Shown: piece after piece, positions 55,106-64,000 of the stretch | How positions within the stretch are numbered: the stretch's first letter is position 1 | How the letters are laid out: the number at the start of each line of letters is the position of its first letter | Assembly: GCF_021155775.2 (NCBI RefSeq) | Contig: NC_060234.1 | Coordinates: forward strand, 5,275,783 to 5,339,782 | Length of the DNA stretch: 64,000 bases | Reading direction: 5' to 3' | From: Neodiprion pinetum | Taxonomy: Eukaryota; Arthropoda; Insecta; Hymenoptera; Diprionidae | Position numbers and translations under genes: made by a program | Notes under the pieces: model-generated | The model's input: only the letters and a program-made list of their open reading frames with translations | Told to the model about the DNA's origin: nothing | The model's database searches: none

Positions 55106-57100
55106 GTATCTTGAAGCTGTTTTCAATTGAGATATTAATTGCATACTCACCGTAGGATCTCTAGGATCGCCGCCAGTGCTGATTAGAAAAAAGATACGAC
55201 ACAGCATACGCATAAATATAAACATACCAGAAATTTCGATTCTTTTCGTACGCGTAGCAATAGATCGGTTCATCTAAACCAATGAAACATTACGTAGGCA
55301 AACAAAAAAAAAAAAAAAACTTACAAAATGTATTCAAAATTTGAGTCGAAACTGTCTTCTAATAAAATGGAAATTGTTTCATCAAAGAAAACAGTAATTT
55401 CTTTTCACCGAACAAAATATACAAGTTTCGTCAATTTTCCATATTCGATAAAATAAAATAATTGTTCTTTACGTTACTTGAACATTTGCATTTATGAAAA
55501 ATTTAAAGCGCAGTTGTTGTTCCTCGTGGACAGAATAATGAAAGAAATGTACTATTGGTTCAAGGAGCGAATTAAAAAATAAAAAAATTTTTTCTTTCGT
55601 CGTTTGTTCTCTTACTCGTAATTCTAAACAAGAGCAATTGATGCGTTTGAATCTAGACTTTTTTTCCATTTATTAGTACAGATATTGCCGGAATGTTGAA
55701 GAATGACAAAACAGAAAAACCAATAATAATTTGATTTGACGATCAATATATATATATAAGGCCGTGAATCATTTGATCAGAGTTTATACATTTGTGAAGT
55801 GATCGGACGTGAGAAAAAGAAAAAAAAAAAGAAACGAAAATTATTCGTTCGGGTCAGGGATTCTTTTTCACATCGTTTATTTTGCAACAATTTTATTAGA
55901 GTTGTATAGATTGTTTTTTTTTTTCTTTTTTTTTTTTTTCGTACACGTTAATGCAGATATACACCATTCACATTGTTTGTGCTTATTTTTTTTTTTTTTT
56001 TCATTTTTATTTTAAATCGATAACCATACCGTTGCCCAAATATTTAAACACGACAATAATATTTCTTTTATTTTATTATAATTTCATTATTTAATTTTTT
56101 TTAGGGTTCTTTGGGGGGGGGGGAGTTTGTTGATTTTTTTTTTTTTTTTCTTATTTTTTGAAAGTAATTCGTGTCGTTTGATTCTTTCAACTTTCTTTCC
56201 TATATCCATTTCGACAATCTACGTTGCTAGCACAGCATATTTCCAAAACCAAATCATCGTTACATTGCGTCGAACTTGCTGGCAGTTTATTATACAATTG
56301 TTACTATATTTCTGAACTCCTTACACGATTTTTGTGTACTCCAGCCTATTGATAATGCGGGAAAAACGACGAATCGTTCAAACCTGAAATTTTCATAACT
56401 GTTGTAATAGTTTTACAGAATCGAAAATTGTTTTCAGAATCGCGTATGATTGCAGAAGGGAATTTTTGATCCGTCGTTTTTTTCGTCGTGAATCGAAGCT
56501 TGACATTTTTAAGATCAACTGATAATAATCACGAATTATATACGATACATACAGAGTGAAAAGAATGAAAAAATTCCCAACGAGAACTGTTGAAATTTTT
56601 CATGTCACATTTACAACGGTCGATATTCAATATTAACAGAAGACCAAACGTGCGGCTGTTAGGAATTCACTCTGTAAAATAAAGTATTTTGTGACTCGGC
56701 GTATTGCTTTCGTTCGGAAAAATTATTTACCATTTATTTCTCACTACCAATGTTTCGGTTCAATCTCTGTAATCATTATAATTAAATTAATATCGTTACG
56801 ATCATTTAATTACACAATTATTGATGAAATGTACAAAAAGTTTGCGTCAAATCTGAATTCCGTATGAAAAATTGACTCGTACTTTCTTCTTCATTTTTTT
56901 GCTACGGTTGTATTGTTTTTATCTCGTTATACGTGTATATGTATATACAGCAGTATTATTCTTCATTGTATTTATGAATATTCTCTCTCCCGTCATCCCC
57001 CGCAATCCAACCCCGTAAAAACAATCCATCCGTTTCCTTAAAATATTTAAAACTGCATTTCGAATATACAATACTCGTTCTTCGACTCTGCTTTTTTCCA
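55106..57100. other. AT-rich unassigned stretch
   Basis: Many T and A runs (for example about 55303-55319, 55914-55939, 55987-56002) and a G run at about 56116-56124. No exon or transposon was recognised. Confidence 0.35.
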
Positions 57101-58036
57101 TGTACAAACTTCTTATCGTCCATCGCCTAATTTAATACCATAACGTTAAAAATTACGATCATCTATACCAAAAGATTTACCGATTATACGTTTTGCCTGA
57201 AAAAATTTCCTCGTTACCTAATCGATCCTCTTAAAACCGTTTTACAATCTTAAATACACACTCGTCCTTATACTTCCTCGTTACAAACACTACCCCAAAT
57301 ATATATCAAAGCCAATTCGGTCGTTAACTAATATTAGAATCATATTATACATATAATACGTATGCAATATGAATGTGTATACAATATTTATTTATTTATT
57401 TTTTTTTTTTTGTGTTCTCAATATATAGGTAATTAATTTCTGTCTTTTTACGAAACTTCACACAGTATTTATTCAGAGCGTATTATATCTTTGTTGTTGT
57501 TGTTTTTGTTGTTTTTGTTCTTATTATTACTAACGTTATCGATAATTATGTGTTCGTTATTATAATACATTAGCTATGTTTGATCACGAATCAATTACAA
57601 TATATGCATATACATTATACATGTATATATGTATATTTAATTAAATTGTTAATTCATGAATGAATTCGCAAAAATCACAGACACATCGTTTTTACGCCTT
57701 GTTAGATTACTTTATATTACATATATGCACACACACATATATATACATGTATATATGTATGTATGTATAGTCTTATGTATATATATATATATATATATAA
57801 TAATAATTAATTGTTCGGCATCGTGCAGCTCTTAAGGAAACAATTTGTACGCACATGACACATATGCATATACATACATGTATATACACATGTTATCCAT
57901 GATAGATATATATTAAATATAATTCTACCCGTTTCATATTGCATCATACGCAGCGCAAGTCAAACTTCTCTTCTCTTCGCAAACGTTTCCCTCCGCTCAA
58001 TCTCTTGCAAATCCTACCGTTTTTCGAGTCGTACGT

Positions 58037-58038
58037 AA

Positions 58039-58091
<53 letters not shown>

Positions 58092-58098
58092 TATATTA

Positions 58099-58130
<32 letters not shown>
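58037..58130. repeat. (ATT)n - (AT)n - poly-T compound microsatellite
   Basis: About 18 ATT units, then AT units to about 58115, then a T run. Confidence 0.95.
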
Positions 58131-58131
<1 letters not shown>

Positions 58132-58362
58132 CTTTATATCTATTCTCATTCCATTTATCTTTCCCTTCCGCACAAATTTCCCCGCAATCCATTCTATAGC
58201 CGCAACATGCACGCACTCGACAACCTTCGCAACTCGTACAAATCGCATCGTATAATAATATATAATTATAAAGGAGCGGGTGTAAAACACGCACGTCTGT
58301 TCATTCCGTATTAAAGATACATTCTCGTCGACTGTACAAATTTTTTTTTTTTGTATTTTTTT

Positions 58363-58368
<6 letters not shown>

Positions 58369-58394
<26 letters not shown>
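58369..58394. repeat. Poly-T, 26 bases
   Basis: Homopolymer preceded by two further T runs separated by GTA. Confidence 0.95.
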
Positions 58395-58399
<5 letters not shown>

Positions 58400-59411
58400 T
58401 TCACTTCTTCCGAAATCTCCCGATCCCGTCGTTCACCCCCCCATTTCGTTTCATCATTACCCGCTACACGTAGTAAGTTTTCTCTGGCAAAAATTGTACT
58501 ACAATAATTATATAAACGTACGAAATGAAATAAAACAAGGAATAAACTAATGTGACGGATGAACATATTTTTATTTTTATTTTTTCTCTTTTCAAATATT
58601 TTCTTTCGTATTCTTTTGTTTTTTGTTTTTTTGTTTGTTTTTTTTTTTCCCCCTCTCTTTCCTCACTCCTCATCCACCAGGCTTCACTTATGATACAATT
58701 TTTTGATACAATTCAAACCACACTAATTGGAAAACGGTATTTCTTTGGTTTTTTTTTTCTTTCTTTTTTTTTTTAATTTAATTTTAATTATATTTTTTTC
58801 TTCTCTCTCTCTCTCTCTCTCTTCAAACAGTTCCTTGCCATTTTTTGTATTATTTTTTTAAGTTGTTTTCCCCCCGTTTTTACTCCTTCATCGTACAACT
58901 TTTCAATTACGCTGCGTCGAAACGCCGTTCAACGTTTTAAACGAATATTGTTATTATTATTATAATCAATATTAACACGATGAGTGAATATTTTTTACAT
59001 GGATCACGCCATCTAATCAAGTAGTAGCTAAATTCTGCCCCTCCTTTCCTTCTCTGTTTTTTTATTCTTTTACTTCAATATTTCTTTATTTATTCGTTTT
59101 CTCATTCATTCAACTAAATCTCTTCACCAACTTCACTCGATCATTACACTATTTTTATTTTTTACACACCGCTAACCAGCTCGGCCATTTTATTTTACCA
59201 CTGTATCACGTCACCCCAAACGTTTGCAAATGCTGCCAATATCTGCGCGTACCAACGTAACACGGTTACCAACGCTTTTGGAATTCTGTTATTCTTCTTG
59301 GACTCGGTATCGTTGAAATCTCCAATTTTTTTTTTTTTTTCTTTTTTGTTGCAACCTTTTTTTATAACCCTCCCGTCACTTGAAGCGGGTTCGTCTCTTT
59401 GTTTCCTTTCT

Positions 59412-59456
59412 CCTTCTTCTTCTTCTTCTTCTTCTTCTTCTTCTTCTTCTTCTTCT
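59412..59456. repeat. (CTT)n microsatellite
   Basis: About 15 trinucleotide units; encodes serine or leucine strings in chance frames. Confidence 0.95.
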
Positions 59457-59757
59457 CGTTATCCTCATAGTTTTCAATTACGTTTTTTGGTTCTTCTTTT
59501 TTGTTGTTCGCTTCTTCGAAACCTCAACTTTTCATTGCCAAATCGAAATTAAAGCGATCACGCAATAGAATTATCGACGATGATCACATATATATATATA
59601 TAATATATATATAAGGTAGGTACATTTTATGTATTTTACATTTATAATAACACGGCACACAAACCAGTTTGCACTATAATTGTGACTTATGACGTGCACA
59701 ATAAGATGTTTTACAGTGAAATATACGTCTTTGTTTATTATTTATTATTATTACTAT

Positions 59758-59879
<122 letters not shown>

Positions 59880-61049
59880 CGCGTTATATCGCCACTATGG
59901 AATTGATTTTTTTTTTTTTACCATTCATTGTTATTATTATTATTATTATTATTATCATTATTATTTGTTTATTTGTTTTCTTTTCTTTCTTTCTTTTTTT
60001 TTTTTTTTTTTGGTTTTTATTTCGTTTTTCACCAATTACACACCTAAATGCCAATTTTTATGCATGCACACAAATTTTATGACTGAGCATTAACAGTATA
60101 ATTGAAGGTAGAGTTTCTTTCTTATTCGATCTAAAATTCCTATTATATATATATTCCTAGAAACAAAATTGTCAGGAGATTGATTGATTAATCGTTACGT
60201 ATAGTTATTACACCGAAAAGTCCCGCGAAGGACGACGAGTATCAGACGATTAATTATTCTTGCCGACTTTTGTTTTTCGCTTGTACATTCGTGGAGGAGA
60301 GATAAAATTGAATTGTCGTACAAATGTTGTTACGTTAGTTTTTTTTTTTTTTTTTTTATTTCTTCCGTCGTTTTCTTCAACGAACTCGTACAAATTATAC
60401 CGAACGCCGTTAAGAAACAAATCAATAAAACGCAATGCGGAATGTGTAAGAAAGTTTCGGTAGTTTCATTTGTTCAAACGTTTCAGTTGAGAGAAACGGG
60501 GTAAAAATTTAAAAAAAAAAAAAAAGTTTCACCCTCATTTCTCGAACGTTTCGCGATCTGCGGAAACGTCGAAGCAACAATTGATCGAAAATTAAAATTC
60601 ATCTGATTTAATAGCCATGCAAATAGTTGACTGTGATTTTATTTTTATCCCGAAACACTTTACCATACGTATTTAATTTTTTAATTTTTCTTTTCACATT
60701 GAACAAGCATTACATCGCACAATTATCGAATGGAATTAATAACATCGTTTTTTTTTCTTAAAATTTCTCCTCGACTGTTTTCCTATGCAATTGTTATTAT
60801 TATTATTATTTTTTTTTTTCCCCCCACATTCGGAATGAAAACTCGGAACGCAAGAGAGTTCTGAAATAATTGTTGATTACAGTTTCATAATTTGAAACCT
60901 TAGAATCTGAAGGACAGGCAAGCCTGCACGTTTTAATTGAAAATTGTTTACCCTGTAGATACACACACGCGCATTTTTAATACACCGTTTGAAATTACTG
61001 CACACGCACACGTCGAGTTTTTATCACACATATTATTCAATACGGTTGT

Positions 61050-61050
61050 A

Positions 61051-61080
<30 letters not shown>
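61050..61080. repeat. (ATT)n microsatellite
   Basis: About ten ATT units followed by degenerate ATT/AAT sequence. Confidence 0.92.
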
Positions 61081-61083
<3 letters not shown>

Positions 61084-62280
61084 ATTATCATTATTATTAT
61101 AAATATTAATATTATTACTTTTAATATGCAAATCTTATATCCTCGTCGTTATATACATGTACGTATATATACTTAATGTGCGAATCGAATGCACGTCTCG
61201 TTGTACCATTTTTGAGAAGATTCGCAGTCGCAGCTGCGTGTATTTGTTTAAAATTTATTTATTCATTTGTTTGTTTTTTTTTTTTCTTTTTTTTTAAATT
61301 CACTTTTTTTTCAATTTCAATGTTTCGTGCCGTTTTTTAGACACGAGTGAAAAACGTTTCACGGCAATGAAATTCAAGTGTCACTGACAATCGATCATAA
61401 ATTGTGAAAGGGATTGATTATTTGATTTACGTTCTGTTTTTTTTTTTTTTTTTACACTTCTTTGATTTGTACTATCGAAACGAACAAATTTTCAAAATCG
61501 ATCTAATTAAAACGGAGAGTTTGAATGAAGAAAAAAAAAAGGAAAAAAAAAAGAAAAGAAACGAATATCGTCACATCTATACAAATCTACGGATGGTAAA
61601 TTCGTGTTTCAAGAATACGAGTGACAATTGAATCGATCGAGTCAATGTGGACAAGATTGTTTAACAATACCAATGCTAACATTGTTAGATGTTATTATGC
61701 GCAATTTTTATACACAGAGGATGACTAAAATTATGGACACTTCGTACGTATTGTTTAGATTGTACGTTAATAATATACATATATATGTATATATATATAT
61801 ATATATTTGTATATATATATATATTTACCTTACTTAGTGTGGTAATTTTTGTTTTTTGTTTGTTTTTTTTTTCTCTCTCTCTTTTCATATCGCGTATCCG
61901 GAGATAATTTGTAATCTATATTATACTTTGTACGTGGATGTATATCGTTATTTCATCCATTTGCATATTATACCTACTATAATTATAGGTACACATTTTT
62001 ATTCATTGGCTTGAATTTTTTTGTTTTTTCTCTCTTCCTTCGCACAATGATGATAAAAAATTTTACCGACCATTAATACGCTATTATCATTTAATAAACA
62101 TATTATTCAACCTTGGAATAATAATATTTCGCATCGTGACATTGCGTACAATTCATTATTGTTACACGCATGTCCCATTGTTTATAAATAATCTTTTAAG
62201 ACGGACGGTCATAATATAATATAAATACTCCTCTCTGCACGCGTAAATTTGATTCCCTAAAATCTGCGTGTGTATGCGCG

Positions 62281-62303
62281 TCTCTCTCTCTCTCTCTCTC
62301 TCT
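62281..62303. repeat. (CT)n microsatellite
   Basis: About 11 CT units. Confidence 0.95.
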
Positions 62304-63435
62304 GATCGTTAATGATTGATCGATTATTATATATTAATACTATAATTTCTTTTTTTTTTTTTCTTCTTTTATTTGTTCACATTCTTACGACAACGTTTAT
62401 CATTATTAATAGAGAATTTTTCTAATTACCACTGACGTACATTTATTATTTTTGTAACAACTTTTTACTTTCGTTGTATTTTTTTTTTTTTTTTTTATTT
62501 TTTTTTTTGCTTTTCCTCATTCACCCCTCTCATCTCTCCGTCCTCTGTTGCAGCGATATTCGTGCATACTTTTAGGTGAAAATTTTAACGTCGGTAAATG
62601 TAAACGCAATCGCTTTACGAACTCGACTTGCACAACCGTTCGTTAATCCTTCAATACGTATTACCTGATTTCTATTTCACTTTTGAGTGAAAATAAGTTT
62701 CTCCCGAATTTTCGTCACCTCTTATTCTTATTCCTCGCCTTTCACAAATCGCTTCGCTTATTCCGCACCTCGAGACACGCATACGCACAAACATAAACGC
62801 GTGACTTTTTTACTCTGAGTAAAAATTTTCGTCACCTCGTCACGTGTACATAATACATTATTGTATATTATGTACTGTTTATTTATACATATATATGTAT
62901 ATATATATGTATATATATATATAAGTATTATACCGATTAGCTTATACAGTTAACAATTAAATACAATATTTAGGGTAAATTTGTACACGGATGTTGTACT
63001 ATTGTGGTACCGTGGTTGGTTAATTAATATCATGTGGGATAAACATGACGACGATAATGGTGATAATATGTTTTTATAACAACTATGTTAACGGGTGAAA
63101 AAATAATAAGATAAAATAAAAATTAATAAAACTTTATACCTACGGTATAATCCAGATTCGTTTAACGACTCGGGTGCGTGTCTTTCGTTTTCTTTTTCCC
63201 TGCTCTCGGTCTGTGCAGCTTTTAATTCATATGATACGGTAGAATCGATTTTGAAATTTGTGAAAATTAAACACGCGGACGCGGTGTGAAAATTTTGGGA
63301 TGAAATAAATAAAACGTGTGTGATGAAATTTTTTCAGTAATTTATAATTATATATGTATATATAATAATGGTAAGGATTTGCGTTTTTCTTCGTTATACA
63401 TCAATAATTGAACAATTACTATTTTAGTAATAATG

Positions 63436-63439
<4 letters not shown>

Positions 63440-63476
<37 letters not shown>
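63440..63476. repeat. (AAT)n microsatellite
   Basis: About 12 AAT units, followed by GATGATGATAATAATAA. Confidence 0.95.
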
Positions 63477-64000
63477 TTGATGATGATAATAATAATCAAA
63501 CTTCAATTAATTTATACAAACAGAAGTGCGTTTTGAACCTGCAACGCGTTCTTCGACAACTCTAAATCTACAACTTAATTTTAACTAAAACAAAAAACGA
63601 ACTATCGCAATTGTCCATTTCTTTTTTGTTTTTTTGTTTTTTTTTTTTTTTTTATACATTCACCCTATACAGCCGAAGAGAGAAAAATAGAAGGGAAAAA
63701 AGAAACAAAAAAAGAAACAAAAGGAAAACGGAAATCAAATGCATAATTAACGTATCGCCGTATCGATTGCGGAAGTGACTGTAAGATGAGAAGAAAAAAA
63801 AAAAAAAAAGGCAAAATGGAAATAGCGGTATTACGATTTTGTTTCATCACCCCATATATATCAACGTTCCACATAATTTTGACATACGTACAACGTATAT
63901 GAAATTTGTAACAAATGAAATGTTAAATTTTCGTTTCTTGTTGTTCGATGAAAATCCGGTAGAAAAAAAAAAAAAAAAACAAAAAATAAAGAACACAAAT

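Overview
This is a eukaryotic, almost entirely non-coding window. It is AT-rich but keeps many CpG dinucleotides, and it is full of A/T homopolymers, microsatellites and short palindromic transposable elements. There is no operon structure, no ribosome-binding site and no long uninterrupted coding frame. The one convincing coding segment ends at a GT splice donor. Compact size, high CpG in an AT-rich background and many short MITE or foldback elements suggest an insect, most likely a hymenopteran. That placement is inference; no diagnostic gene is present.

Gene content. The best coding feature is a start-codon exon on the minus strand near the left edge (1115-1265). It encodes a basic, proline-rich N-terminus and then splices leftwards out of the window. 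If it is right, 1-1114 is the start of its first coding intron, and everything to its right is upstream or intergenic DNA, or holds non-coding 5' exons. Weaker candidates are an exon-like GC-rich block at 13111-13248 (+), mini-exons with good donors at 28734-28767 (+) and 41177-41336 (-), a TATA/initiator promoter with a 62-codon frame at 22116-22374 (+), a 57-codon frame at 46194-46367 (+), and a GC-rich block with a strong donor inside a foldback element (51397-51640, -).

Repeats. Family A is an interspersed MITE of about 430 bp with eight copies or fragments in both orientations. Family B is two near-identical copies of about 405 bp with a TIR of roughly 37 bp and TATA flanks. Three long-armed foldback elements (29928-30674, 39097-39924, 50841-52072) share terminal sequence with each other and with Family C (two copies of about 320 bp); all sit at TA-rich microsatellites. 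A separate foldback starting CAGGGTGTCC lies at 15821-16508 with TA flanks. Three lesser palindromic elements lie at 2725-3225, 31130-31657 and 47962-48496. Local two-unit tandem duplications occur at 265-1035, 2117-2450, 3080-3165, 26876-26990 and 36612-36925.

Regional layout. Positions 1-3.2 kb hold the exon, tandem duplications and two abutting elements; 3.2-10.6 kb is AT-rich unassigned DNA with one CpG-rich block near 7.5-8.0 kb; 10.7-11.4 kb is a degenerate (GTAGTT)n tract; 13-25 kb is repeat-rich; 28-36 kb contains Family B and two foldbacks; 36-47 kb is mostly unassigned; 47-55 kb is again repeat-rich; 57-64 kb is a T-rich, G-poor stretch with no recognised transposon, many (ATT)n, (CT)n and T tracts and several AATAAA motifs. 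That last stretch could be a long 3' UTR, a non-coding transcript or an intron of a plus-strand gene.
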